A DNA stretch of 51,790 bases from Oscillospiraceae bacterium (GTDB lineage Bacteria; Bacillota; Clostridia; Oscillospirales; Ruminococcaceae): the NCBI GenBank assembly GCA_017460955.1, contig JAFTZY010000057.1, positions 1 to 51,790 on the forward strand. Direction: 5' to 3'. Both the position numbers and the translations under genes were made by a program. This document shows positions 44,992 to 51,790 of the stretch, one piece after another. The first letter of the stretch is position 1; every line of letters begins with the position of its first letter. The notes under the pieces were generated by a model. That model did no database searches. It was not told the DNA's origin and worked only from the letters and a program-made list of their open reading frames with translations.

Positions 44992-45717
44992 TTACTTCTC
45001 AAAGAATCTCTTCTTGCGGACATAGAAGGGCGTGATGCCGTCCGCTGCCTTCTTGGCGATGTTCTGTTCATAGCTCAGGAAGCACAGATGGTCGTTGCTC
45101 TTGGTGACCTTCGAGAGTGCTCTTGCCAGCGGCACGAACAGCTTTCTGGTGTTGCCGAGCATGTCCACGATGATGAGCACCTGGGGCTTCTCGCTCCCCC
45201 TTGTCATCTCGAGGATGAAGGCTCTGTCCACATTCGGCTGGTCCTGGAAGAACTTCGAGGCAGCGCGGGTGATGTAGGACAGTGAGCGCTGGGGCTCCCG
45301 GTAGCTGATGGTCTCGGCCTCATTATAGGAAATGGCCTTGATATGCAGGTTCCGGGCGATCATGAGGATGCCCTTGATCTCCTGGGAGCTGAATTCCTTG
45401 CCGTAGGAGTTGGGATTGAGTACGGCGGCCACATTCTGGATGAGGTCGAAAAAGCGCAGGCAGTTGAGCTTGTAGCACTCCACATAGCGCTTGGCGAACT
45501 GCTGGAGCGCCCGGTGGCTCGTAAAGAACGGGATGAACAGATCCCCCTCCGGATTCTGGATGGTGATGAGGTCCATCTGCACGCCCTCGCCCCTCTCGCC
45601 CTGCTTGACAGGGTTCTTGCAGATGACATAGATGTCGCTGCGGATGAGCGTCTGTAGGAATACACTGCGCTTGGATGGGTCGTTGATGGCGGCCTTCAGT
45701 AATTCGTCAAGATTCAT
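44992..45717 (-). CDS. SseB-family protein
   Basis: A 241-residue soluble protein. The N-terminal part (LLKAAINDPSKRSVFLQTLI, ITIQNPEGDLFIPFFTSHRALQQF) matches the SseB N-terminal domain; the C-terminal part (residues about 140-235, LEMTRGSEKPQVLIIVDMLG) matches the SseB C-terminal domain. First named for serine sensitivity in E. coli; the biochemical role is unknown. It is inserted between ruvA and ruvB with normal spacing (15 and 40 bases) and its own AGGAGGAAA site. Confidence 0.8.
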   Translation of the reverse strand: MNLDELLKAAINDPSKRSVFLQTLIRSDIYVICKNPVKQGERGEGVQMDLITIQNPEGDLFIPFFTSHRALQQFAKRYVECYKLNCLRFFDLIQNVAAVLNPNSYGKEFSSQEIKGILMIARNLHIKAISYNEAETISYREPQRSLSYITRAASKFFQDQPNVDRAFILEMTRGSEKPQVLIIVDMLGNTRKLFVPLARALSKVTKSNDHLCFLSYEQNIAKKAADGITPFYVRKKRFFEK

Positions 45718-45757
45718 AGCGGTTTCCTCCTGTTTATATGTATGGATTTCCCATTCG

Positions 45758-46360
45758 TTACTGTTTCATACGGCCCATTTCCCGCAGGGTCAGGCGGATG
45801 AGCTCCTCAGCGGAGGCGGCTTCATCGAGCTTTGCCAGGACCGGTGCGACCTCCTCCTGCCGGTAGCCGAGCACACACAGGGCGGCAAGCGCCTCCCCGA
45901 AGTGGTCCTCCGCCGGCACGGACGGCACTGCGCCGCCGCTCTCGAGCACGGGGTTGGTCTTGGCAAGCTTGTCCTTGAGATCCACCACGATACGCTCGGC
46001 CGATTTCTTTCCCACGCCTTTGACACGGGTCAGGGCGGTGATGTCCCCGGACGCAACGAGCAGGGCAAAGCGCCCCGGCGTCAGATCCGAGAGAATGGCA
46101 AGCGCGGCCTTGGGGCCCACGCCGGATACGGTGATGAGCAGCTCAAAGCAGTACAGCTCCTCCCGGTCGGAAAACCCGAAGAGCATGACCGCATCCTCCC
46201 GCACGGCCATATGCGTATACAGCCGCACCTCACTGCCGATGCTGCCGATGGCTGTGAGCGTGGTCTGTGTCGTGTGGCAGGCATAGCCCACGCCGGCACA
46301 TTCCACAACGGCAAGTCCCGGCTCGGTATGGATGAGCGTTCCTGCGACACTGTAGATCAT
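45758..46360 (-). CDS. ruvA: Holliday junction-binding protein RuvA
   Basis: A 200-residue protein with the OB-fold start MIYSVAGTL, the tandem helix-hairpin-helix motifs (LLITVSGVGPKAALAIL and LTRVKGVGKKSAERIVVDL), and a C-terminal domain that contacts RuvB (EALAALCVLGYRQEEV). A GGAGGAAAC site precedes the ATG. It follows ruvC by 15 bases. Confidence 0.97.
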   Translation of the reverse strand: MIYSVAGTLIHTEPGLAVVECAGVGYACHTTQTTLTAIGSIGSEVRLYTHMAVREDAVMLFGFSDREELYCFELLITVSGVGPKAALAILSDLTPGRFALLVASGDITALTRVKGVGKKSAERIVVDLKDKLAKTNPVLESGGAVPSVPAEDHFGEALAALCVLGYRQEEVAPVLAKLDEAASAEELIRLTLREMGRMKQ

Positions 46361-46375
46361 GTTGTTTCCTCCGTA

Positions 46376-46855
46376 TCATCGGCGTCCGCGGCAGCTGTGG
46401 CCGTGGCAGATGGCAATGGCAAGCGCATCGGCGGCATCGTCGGGCTTCGGGATCTGCTCGAGGCGCAGAATGCGCTGGGTCATCTCCATCACCTGCCGCT
46501 TCTCTGCCTTGCCGTAGCCCACCACCGCCTGCTTGACCTGCAAGGGGGTGTACTCATAGACCGGAAGGCCCTTCTGCGCTGCTGCCAGGACAAGGACGCC
46601 CCTTGCCTGGGCGACATCGATCGCCGTTTTCTGGTTCGTTGTGAAGTACAGCCGCTCGATGGCCATGCAGTCCGGCTCGTAGCGACGCAGCACCTCCCGG
46701 ATGTCCGTATCGATGCAGCACAGCCGCTTGTCAAACGGCTCGTGCGCCATAGTCGTGATCGCACCGTATTCGATGGGCGCAAAATTGGCACCCGCATAGT
46801 CCACCACGCCAAAGCCGACAATGGCATAGCCGGGGTCCACACCTAAGATCCGCAA
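46376..46855 (-). CDS. ruvC: Holliday junction resolvase RuvC
   Basis: A 159-residue RNase H-fold nuclease with the catalytic acids D7 (LGVDPGYAIVGFG), E in AIERLYF, and the terminal DDAADALAIAICH pair. Usual length. It heads the long minus-strand run and has its own promoter. Confidence 0.97.
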   Translation of the reverse strand: MRILGVDPGYAIVGFGVVDYAGANFAPIEYGAITTMAHEPFDKRLCCIDTDIREVLRRYEPDCMAIERLYFTTNQKTAIDVAQARGVLVLAAAQKGLPVYEYTPLQVKQAVVGYGKAEKRQVMEMTQRILRLEQIPKPDDAADALAIAICHGHSCRGRR

Positions 46856-46915
46856 GGGGCTCCCTCCACTTCATGGTTCGTATCCGGCACGGCGCCGCAT
46901 ACTCATACAATCTAT

Positions 46916-46945
46916 ATTATAACACAACCCCCACCCCTTTTTCAA
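46916..46945 (-). promoter_or_regulatory. Promoter of the ruvC-headed operon
   Basis: On the minus strand, TTGAAA (46945-46940) and TATAAT (46921-46916) are spaced by 18 bases, about 60 bases ahead of ruvC. It may serve many of the fourteen genes down to clpE. Confidence 0.72.
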
Positions 46946-47027
46946 TACCTTCGGGAGAATTTTTTTACAAAAATCCGGTTTTTGAGGAAAGCCGCCGCAG
47001 CTTCTCAAATTTTTTGTCGGAAAGCTA

Positions 47028-47056
47028 TTGATTTTTTGTCCGATTTTTAGTATAAT
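47028..47056 (+). promoter_or_regulatory. Promoter of pheA
   Basis: TTGATT (47028-47033) and TATAAT (47051-47056) are spaced by 17 bases in a T-rich stretch. The leader of about 50 bases shows no T-box or attenuator that I can recognise. Confidence 0.8.
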
Positions 47057-47114
47057 ACTCCTTGTAGGCATTTTTTGCATGCACATATCCATCATCAGAA
47101 CCGGAGGAATCACT

Positions 47115-48230
47115 ATGGACCTTGACCAGCTTCGCACCCGGATCACCGCCCTTGACGGCACGATCCAGGCTGCTTTTGCCGAGCGTATGGAGCTTTGCAG
47201 ACAGGTCGCCCTGTACAAGCAGGCGCACGGGATGTAGATCTTCCAGACGGACAGAGAAAAACAGGTGCTCGAAGGCGTGCGCAGCCGCGCCCCCGAGGGG
47301 CTCGGGGACTGCTCCGCCGCGCTGTTCCAGAACATCATGGACATCAGCAAATACCTGCAATACCGGGAGCTCCACAAGGACGCGCCGTCGTATACCTATG
47401 AAACACTGCACCTCTCCCCCGATGCGAGCATCGCCTGCCAGGGCATGGCCGGCGCCAATGCCGAAACCGCGGCCCGTCAGATCTTCGGGGAGGACTGCAA
47501 GCCGCGCTTCGTGCCGAGCTTTGAGGATGTGTTCGATGCCGTACAAAGCGGCAGCGTCCGCTTCGGCATCATCCCCGTGCAGAATTCCACGGCGGGCAGC
47601 GTCGTGCAGGCGTATGACCTGATGGGGCAGTACAATTTCTACATCAACCAAACGACCGTGGTGGAGATCACGAACTGCCTGGCGGTGCGCCCCGGGACGC
47701 GCCTTGCGGATGTCCGCACGGTACACTCCCATCCGCAGGCACTCATGCAGTGCTCAAAATTCATCAGCCGCCACGGCCTTGATCCCCAGCCCTACAGCAA
47801 CACGGCCACAGCGGCAAAGATGGTGGCGGACTCCGGTGAGCCGCTCGCTGCCATCTGCTCCGAGGGCTGCGCAAAGCTCCACGGGCTTGAGATCCTGCAA
47901 ACGCACATCTCCGACTATGTGCCCAATTACACGCGCTTTATCTGCATCTCGAAGGAGCTGCTGCTCCCGGAGAATGCCGATACCGTCTCCGTGATGCTTA
48001 CGCTCCCCCACGAGGAGGGCTCGCTGTACCGGCTGCTGAGCAAATTCTACATCGGCGGCATGAACCTGCTCAAGCTTGAGAGCCGTCCCATCCGCAACGG
48101 CAGCTTCGAGGTCATGTTCTACCTCGATTTCAGCGGCAGCATCCATGATGCCAATGTCTGCGCCCTGCTTTCGGAGCTGGCGGAAAATCTCGAATATTTT
48201 AAATTTTTGGGGAATTATAGCGAAATATAG
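47115..48230 (+). pseudogene. pheA: Bifunctional chorismate mutase / prephenate dehydratase PheA with an in-frame amber codon
   Basis: The frame from ATG 47115 (CCGGAGGAATCACT site) to TAG 48230 spans 371 codons and makes phenylpyruvate from chorismate. Codons 1-40 are the start of the AroQ chorismate mutase (MDLDQLRTRITALDGTIQAA). Codon 41 (47235-47237) is TAG, followed in the same frame by IFQTDREKQVLEGVRSRAPEGL, the normal continuation, where most relatives have Glu (GMEIFQ). A single G-to-T change of GAG explains it. The dehydratase (NAETAARQIFGEDC … NYTRFICIS) and ACT domain (ESRP) are intact. TAG is the genuine stop of other genes here, so general recoding is unlikely. A GTG at 47265 could restart translation of the dehydratase part. 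Confidence 0.88.
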
Positions 48231-48283
48231 CCGTTTTCGCCGCATTTGTCACAGAACTGTAAGGATTTGAAGAGAATTTGTCA

Positions 48284-48312
48284 TTGCTTTTTTTCCTCTC
48301 CCGCTGTATAAT
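48284..48312 (+). promoter_or_regulatory. Promoter of the PP2C phosphatase gene
   Basis: TTGCTT (48284-48289) and TATAAT (48307-48312) are spaced by 17 bases, 42 bases ahead of the start codon. Confidence 0.78.
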
Positions 48313-48354
48313 AGAGATAAGCTTTCAACCCACTATCACCCCGGAGAGATCATC

Positions 48355-49119
48355 ATGTACTATTGCTGTGCCATCACCGATCAGGGTGTCCGCGATCACA
48401 ACGAGGATGCCTGTCTCATACACAAGACCCTCTTGTCCGACGGCATGACCGAATGCTATGTGGACGAGCCGTTCCTGGCCGCCGTTGCCGACGGCGTTTC
48501 CGGAGAACACTCGGGCGAGGTCGCTTCCACGACCTGTCTCGGGCTCCTGCGCTCGGTGCCGTTCTCGAGCCGCACCGACATGGAGCAGCGTCTCACGGAG
48601 ATCCACCGGACGCTCTGTACGCAGGGCAGTATGCAGTCCGAGACCCGGAACATGCAGACGACCCTGTGCGCCATCGGCGTGGATGAAAACGATGTCCTGC
48701 ATACGATCAATGTGGGGGATTCCCGCCTGTACCGCTACAGAGGGGGGCTTCTCACACAGCTCTCGCGTGACCAGTCCCTTGTGCAGATCCTCTTTGAGGA
48801 GGGCACCATCACCAAGGAGCAGCGCGAAACGCACAAGCACCGCAATATCATCTTCCCCGTGCTGGGCAACCTCACGTCCATGCCGGTCTTTGACATCCGT
48901 GTGCAGGAGGACCGCATCGCCTTCGGGGATGTGATGCTGCTGTGCTCGGACGGGCTCTCGGATTATGCAAGCAGCTCGGAGATCGAGGAGATCCTCGCAC
49001 TGCCAAAGCCCCTTGTCCGACGCCTGCGGCTTCTCACGGAGCTTGCACTGGAGAACGGGAGCTCCGATAATATCACGATCGTTGCTATGACGAGGATCCC
49101 GGATACTGCAAAAAGATGA
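48355..49119 (+). CDS. PP2C-family serine/threonine protein phosphatase
   Basis: A 254-residue metal-dependent phosphatase with the PPM motifs: R-D-H-N-E-D at the N-terminus, VADGVSGEHSGEVAS, INVGDSRLYRYRGG, LLCSDGLSDYASS and SSDNITIVAM, giving the Asp ligands for two metal ions. It has no membrane span. Unlike the common prpC-prkC arrangement, no kinase gene is adjacent; the gene is monocistronic with its own promoter. A GGAGAG site precedes the ATG. Confidence 0.94.
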   Translation: MYYCCAITDQGVRDHNEDACLIHKTLLSDGMTECYVDEPFLAAVADGVSGEHSGEVASTTCLGLLRSVPFSSRTDMEQRLTEIHRTLCTQGSMQSETRNMQTTLCAIGVDENDVLHTINVGDSRLYRYRGGLLTQLSRDQSLVQILFEEGTITKEQRETHKHRNIIFPVLGNLTSMPVFDIRVQEDRIAFGDVMLLCSDGLSDYASSSEIEEILALPKPLVRRLRLLTELALENGSSDNITIVAMTRIPDTAKR

Positions 49120-49158
49120 GAACGGGCCCCTTCCTTCGGGAAGGGGTCTGCCTGCGCT

Positions 49159-49187
49159 TTGACATCCGCGGCAAAATATGCTATAAT
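49159..49187 (+). promoter_or_regulatory. Full-consensus promoter of azlCD
   Basis: TTGACA (49159-49164) and TATAAT (49182-49187) match consensus with a 17-base spacer and extended -10 TGC. It fixes the azlC start downstream of about 49194. Confidence 0.92.
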
Positions 49188-49223
49188 AGACTTAGTCTAT
49201 ACAGAAGGGATGTTTCCATTGAT

Positions 49224-49922
49224 TTGAGATCGGCATTTTTCAAGGGGACCGCGCACGGCATCCCCATCGCACTCGGCTATTTTTCGGTATCCTTCGGCTT
49301 CGGCATCCTCGCTGTCAGGGCGGGGCTCTCGGTCGGGGAGGCGGCTGCCATCTCCGTGACGAATCTCACCTCCGCCGGACAGGCGGCGGGCGTGGACGTC
49401 ATTGCCTCGGGCGGGACCCTGCTCGAAATGGCACTCGTCCAGCTCACGATCAACCTGCGTTACGCCCTCATGGGGCTCTCCCTGACGCAGAAGCTCGATG
49501 ACAGCTTCACACTCCCCCACCGCTTCCTTGCCTCCTACGGCATCACCGACGAGATCTTTGCCGTCTGCTCGGCACAGAAGGACAAGCTCACACCGCCTTA
49601 CATGTACGGCATGATCCTCATCGCCACCCTCGGCTGGGTCCTCGGGACCGTCCTTGGTGCGGCGGCCGGGCGCCTTCTGCCCGAGAGCATCTCGGATGCG
49701 ATGGGCATTGTCCTGTACGGGATGTTCCTTGCCATCATCATCCCGCCCTCACGCAAGTCCCGCAGCGTCCTGTTCGCTGTGGCGGCCGCAGCCCTCCTGA
49801 GCATTCTGATGCGCTATGTGTTCACGGCGGTATCCGGCGGCTTTGCGATCATCCTCTGTGCCGTCATCGCAGCAGCCGCTGCTGCATGGCTCTTTCCCGT
49901 CAAAGAGGAGGGAGCCGCATGA
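49224..49922 (+). CDS. azlC: AzlC-type branched-chain amino acid exporter, large subunit
   Basis: About 232 residues with the AzlC opening (FFKGTAHGIPIALGYFSVSFGFGILA), about six spans and LTSAGQAAG in the second loop. The start is unusual: between the promoter and the homology there is no in-frame ATG or GTG, leaving TTG 49224 (taken here) or ATT 49218, the latter better spaced from AGAAGGGA. The ATG at 49210 belongs to another frame and gives only five codons (MFPLI). With AzlD it exports branched-chain amino acids or analogues. Confidence 0.88.
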   Translation: MRSAFFKGTAHGIPIALGYFSVSFGFGILAVRAGLSVGEAAAISVTNLTSAGQAAGVDVIASGGTLLEMALVQLTINLRYALMGLSLTQKLDDSFTLPHRFLASYGITDEIFAVCSAQKDKLTPPYMYGMILIATLGWVLGTVLGAAAGRLLPESISDAMGIVLYGMFLAIIIPPSRKSRSVLFAVAAAALLSILMRYVFTAVSGGFAIILCAVIAAAAAAWLFPVKEEGAA

Positions 49923-50218
49923 GCGTCGCTGTCTACATTGCCGTGATGGCGCTCGTGACCTACCTCATCCGCGTTGTGCCGATGACCTGCCTGCGCCGGC
50001 CCATCCGCTCCCGCTTCCTCAGGAGCTTCCTGTACTACATCCCCTATGCCGTGCTCAGCGCCATGACCATCCCCGCCATCTTCTACAGCACAGGGAGTCT
50101 CCTCACCGCCTGCGCCGGGACGGCAGTCGCCCTGGTGCTCGCCTTCTTCGATCTGCCGCTCATCGTTGTGGCACTCGCTGCCTCCCTTGCGGCATATCTG
50201 ATGCATTTCCTTGTATGA
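49919..50218 (+). CDS. azlD: AzlD-type branched-chain amino acid exporter, small subunit
   Basis: A 99-residue protein with four spans and the early VTYLIRVVPM motif typical of AzlD. Its ATG overlaps the azlC stop (ATGA), so the two are coupled. Confidence 0.93.
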   Translation: MSVAVYIAVMALVTYLIRVVPMTCLRRPIRSRFLRSFLYYIPYAVLSAMTIPAIFYSTGSLLTACAGTAVALVLAFFDLPLIVVALAASLAAYLMHFLV

Positions 50219-50258
50219 GCGGCTGTATGAAAATCCGGTGAAATTTCACAGAAATGCC

Positions 50259-50287
50259 TTGCCAATCCACTGCTTTTATGGTATAAT
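50259..50287 (+). promoter_or_regulatory. Promoter of the small alarmone synthetase gene
   Basis: TTGCCA (50259-50264) and TATAAT (50282-50287) are spaced by 17 bases with extended -10 TGG. Confidence 0.82.
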
Positions 50288-50342
50288 CATTATACACTTC
50301 CGCTGGTATCGCGGGAGAGAGAAAGAAAAAGAAGGGATCCTT

Positions 50343-51017
50343 ATGCATGAAGAGCAGTTCTTCCTTGACCGCATTGAACAGGCCGTTCCGACGGACAAGG
50401 AGACTATCATGGCGGCATTCTATGAGTTTCTCGAGCTCGAGCATCTGTACGAATCTGCCGCCGAGATCGTGAAAACACAGCTGAACATCTACGATAACGA
50501 GTTCAGCTTCAAATTCCAGCGCAACCCCATCCACGGCATCGAAAGCCGCATCAAGTCCCCGCAGAGCATCGTGGAAAAGCTCCAGCGCAAGGGCTTTCCG
50601 CTGTCCGCCAAATCCGCAAGACAGAACCTGATGGACATCGCCGGCATCCGCGTGGTGTGCTACTATGTACAGGACATCTATGCCTTGGCGGAGCTCCTCC
50701 ACCTCCAGGAGACCTTCCAGGTGGTCAAGGTCAAGGACTACATCAAGCACCCCAAGCCCAGCGGCTACCGCAGCCTGCATATGATCCTCACGGTCCCCGT
50801 GCGCCTTGCAGGCGGACGCCAGCTCGTTCCCGTGGAGATCCAGATCCGCACCATTGCCATGGATTTCTGGGCAAGTCTTGAGCACCAGCTCCACTACAAG
50901 ACCGACTGCGTCGTGTCCGATGCCCTCAAGGAGGAGCTGCGGGACTGCGCGGAGACCATCGCACAGACGGATCTCCAGATGCAGGACATCTACCAGCGCA
51001 TCCACGACCTCGATTGA
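50343..51017 (+). CDS. RelQ/YjbM-like small alarmone synthetase (GTP pyrophosphokinase)
   Basis: A 224-residue single-domain synthetase making (p)ppGpp from ATP and GTP or GDP. ATG 50343 follows AAGAAGGG. It has RIKSPQSIVEKLQRKG, the catalytic DIAGIRVVCYY, KPSGYRSLHMIL (substrate-binding Tyr), and EIQIRTIAMDFWASLEH with the catalytic Glu. The hydrolase HD domain and the TGS/ACT domains of long Rel proteins are absent. It is monocistronic. Confidence 0.93.
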   Translation: MHEEQFFLDRIEQAVPTDKETIMAAFYEFLELEHLYESAAEIVKTQLNIYDNEFSFKFQRNPIHGIESRIKSPQSIVEKLQRKGFPLSAKSARQNLMDIAGIRVVCYYVQDIYALAELLHLQETFQVVKVKDYIKHPKPSGYRSLHMILTVPVRLAGGRQLVPVEIQIRTIAMDFWASLEHQLHYKTDCVVSDALKEELRDCAETIAQTDLQMQDIYQRIHDLD

Positions 51018-51080
51018 CCTGTGCATGATGCACAGTTTATGCTGTACTCCTCTGTGCAATGTCACAAAAATCATAAAGAT

Positions 51081-51108
51081 GCAGCCGGTGTCTTGACAAA
51101 CCGGCTGC
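51081..51108. repeat. Inverted repeat bracketing the -35 box of the metal operon
   Basis: GCAGCCGGT (51081-51089) and ACCGGCTGC (51100-51108) are perfect 9-bp arms. The loop between them contains TTGACA of the promoter at 51093. It is not followed by T residues on the plus strand, so it is not an ordinary plus-strand terminator; an additional regulator site is possible. Confidence 0.55.
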
Positions 51109-51121
51109 AATATGGTACAAT
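51093..51121 (+). promoter_or_regulatory. Promoter of the HMA / P-type ATPase operon
   Basis: TTGACA (51093-51098) and TACAAT (51116-51121) are spaced by 17 bases with extended -10 TGG. Confidence 0.88.
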
Positions 51122-51123
51122 AC

Positions 51124-51151
51124 ATTTGAACAGTCGTTCAAATGTTCAAAT
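51124..51151 (+). promoter_or_regulatory. ArsR/SmtB-type metal-sensor operator
   Basis: ATTTGAAC-AGTC-GTTCAAAT (51124-51143) is a perfect 8-bp inverted repeat, followed directly by a third half-site GTTCAAAT (51144-51151). It resembles the TGAACA-type sites of SmtB/CzrA/CadC repressors and lies over the predicted transcription start, so binding would block initiation until Zn, Cd or a similar ion releases the repressor. The repressor gene is not in the window. Confidence 0.75.
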
Positions 51152-51197
51152 TAACCTCGGCGGGAACGCCCTACTTCATACAGAAAGGTGCATACAT

Positions 51198-51419
51198 ATG
51201 AAAAAGAAATTCAAGATGGAAGACCTCGACTGCGCCAACTGCGCTGCCAAAATGGAAGCCCTCATCCAGAAGATCCCGGGTGTCACCAATGCCTCCATCA
51301 GCTTCATGGCACAGAAGCTGACGATCGAGGCCGAGGAGGAGCGCCTCGAGGAGATCCTGCGCGAGGCACAGAAGGCTGTTTCCAAGATCGACAGCAACTG
51401 CCGGATCCTGACCGACTGA
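51198..51419 (+). CDS. Stand-alone heavy-metal-associated (HMA) domain protein
   Basis: A 73-residue ferredoxin-like metal carrier. ATG 51198 follows AGAAAGG. The metal site is DLDCANC (Cys-x-x-Cys) in loop 1, then the KMEALIQKIPGV helix. In relatives this domain is often the N-terminus of the ATPase itself; here it is a separate gene 94 bases ahead of an ATPase that lacks it, so it probably hands metal to that pump. Confidence 0.92.
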   Translation: MKKKFKMEDLDCANCAAKMEALIQKIPGVTNASISFMAQKLTIEAEEERLEEILREAQKAVSKIDSNCRILTD

Positions 51420-51422
51420 GAA

Positions 51423-51441
51423 CCTGTCTGCACAAGGGACA
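51423..51441 (+). repeat. Copy B of the 19-base repeat, forming a hairpin
   Basis: It is identical to 16336-16354. Here ACCTGTC (51422-51428) and GACAGGT (51438-51444) pair around a 9-base loop. It lies between the HMA gene and the ATPase gene, where it might lower transcription of the pump or stabilise the upstream message. Confidence 0.65.
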
Positions 51442-51513
51442 GGTCCTAACCTCTGCGTCCTCCGTCTGTGTCCGGCAGCGGAGGACGATCTATTCTATAA
51501 GGGAAGTGGCAAC

Positions 51514-51790
51514 ATGACAAAGAAACAGAAAACCATGCTCCTTCGCATCCTTGTCACGGGGGCGCTCTATGCGCTGCTGCTTGTGCTGACGCATACCGGC
51601 GTGCTCGATCCCCTGCCCGTGCCGGTGATCGCGCTCTATCTTGTCCCGTACCTCCTCATCGGGTACGACATTCTCCTCAAGGCGGCAAGGAACATTGCCC
51701 ACGGGCAGATCTTCGACGAGAACTTCCTCATGCTCATCGCGACCGTGGCTGCCTTCTGCATCGGGGAATACCCGGAGGCAGTGGCGGTCA
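51514..51790 (+). CDS. Heavy-metal translocating P1B-type ATPase, N-terminal part (cut by window edge)
   Basis: About 92 residues are visible from ATG 51514 (AAGGGAAG site upstream). The protein starts directly with membrane spans (about 8-26 and 33-52) without a metal-binding domain, then the conserved ARNIAHGQIFDENFLMLIATV and GEYPEAVAV blocks typical of CadA/ZntA pumps. The phosphorylation and CPC-type motifs lie beyond the edge, so metal specificity is inferred only from the operator type and the HMA partner. Confidence 0.92.
   Translation, partial: MTKKQKTMLLRILVTGALYALLLVLTHTGVLDPLPVPVIALYLVPYLLIGYDILLKAARNIAHGQIFDENFLMLIATVAAFCIGEYPEAVAV

Noticed and set aside
46956-47022. Terminator-like stem with T run between ruvC and pheA
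   Set aside because: The pairing (TTGAGGAAAGC with GCTTCTCAA) needs bulges, and the region lies between two divergent genes where no terminator is expected.
47057-47114. T-box or amino-acid attenuator in the pheA leader
   Set aside because: The leader is only about 50 bases and lacks the conserved T-box bulge or a phenylalanine-rich leader peptide.
47028-47237. A separate small protein of 69 residues ahead of pheA
   Set aside because: Its first part lies upstream of the ribosome-binding site and overlaps the promoter; the rest is simply the chorismate mutase start that ends at the amber codon.
47235-47237. Genome-wide reassignment of TAG
   Set aside because: TAG ends several intact genes in this window (for example at 8925, 16333 and 24910) at the expected protein length.

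Overview
The window looks like a chromosomal segment of a cellulosome-forming gut or rumen Ruminococcus (Oscillospiraceae, Firmicutes). Three separate secreted polysaccharide-active or proteolytic proteins carry type I dockerin modules. The housekeeping genes (ruvCAB with sseB, truA, ECF transporter module, clpE, azlCD, a small alarmone synthetase, YfhO, CvpA) have a clostridial character. Base composition is moderately GC-rich and fairly even, apart from a more AT-rich patch around 15.1-16.3 kb and another around 24.7-24.9 kb. Species is not assigned; this is inference from gene content only.

Layout. 0-1.1 kb: end of a response regulator / histidine kinase pair (kinase cut by the left edge). 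1.2-6.9 kb (minus): a very large dockerin-bearing double SGNH esterase and a lipoprotein with internal repeats. 7.0-10.0 kb (plus): a PD-(D/E)XK nuclease with an EVE-like C-terminus, a zinc-type macrodomain ADP-ribosyl hydrolase, acylphosphatase and a family 2 glycosyltransferase. 10.0-12.1 kb: a membrane-anchored S41 protease and a broken hydrolase gene. 12.2-15.0 kb: a dockerin-bearing Svx-like metalloprotease. 15.1-16.3 kb: a PNPOx-like protein plus an ATP-grasp-like protein. 16.4-21.3 kb: an FtsX-type ABC exporter divergent from its response regulator and intramembrane-sensing kinase, with a palindromic operator between them. 21.3-24.0 kb: a GH43 arabinanase with dockerin. 24.2-24.4 kb: tRNA-His, followed by a 282-bp non-coding, highly structured element with 14-bp terminal inverted repeats. 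24.7-28.7 kb: small ORF, MaoC-like hydratase, isoamylase-type debranching enzyme (C-terminus frameshifted), FucO-type alcohol dehydrogenase. 28.9-31.0 kb: ECF sigma factor and its membrane partner.

31.0-46.9 kb is a single minus-strand run of fourteen tightly packed genes: ruvC, ruvA, sseB, ruvB, a glmM-like mutase, an rRNA methyltransferase-like gene, ecfA1, ecfA2, ecfT, yfhO, truA, a DUF5711-like gene, cvpA-like, clpE. I see no intrinsic terminator inside this run. 47.0-51.8 kb (plus): pheA (interrupted by an in-frame amber codon), a PP2C phosphatase, azlCD, a RelQ-like alarmone synthetase, and a metal-responsive operon (stand-alone HMA protein plus the start of a P1B-ATPase) with an ArsR/SmtB-type operator.

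The most notable points are: (i) the GlmM-like protein, which has Ala where the catalytic phosphoserine should be, plus two other altered signature positions; (ii) the 282-bp structured inverted-repeat element beside tRNA-His, which supplies the stop codon of a neighbouring small ORF; (iii) the amber codon between the chorismate mutase and prephenate dehydratase halves of pheA; (iv) the nuclease-EVE plus Zn-macrodomain pair; (v) the unusual module architectures of the dockerin proteins. No CRISPR array, rRNA, prophage or complete insertion sequence was seen.
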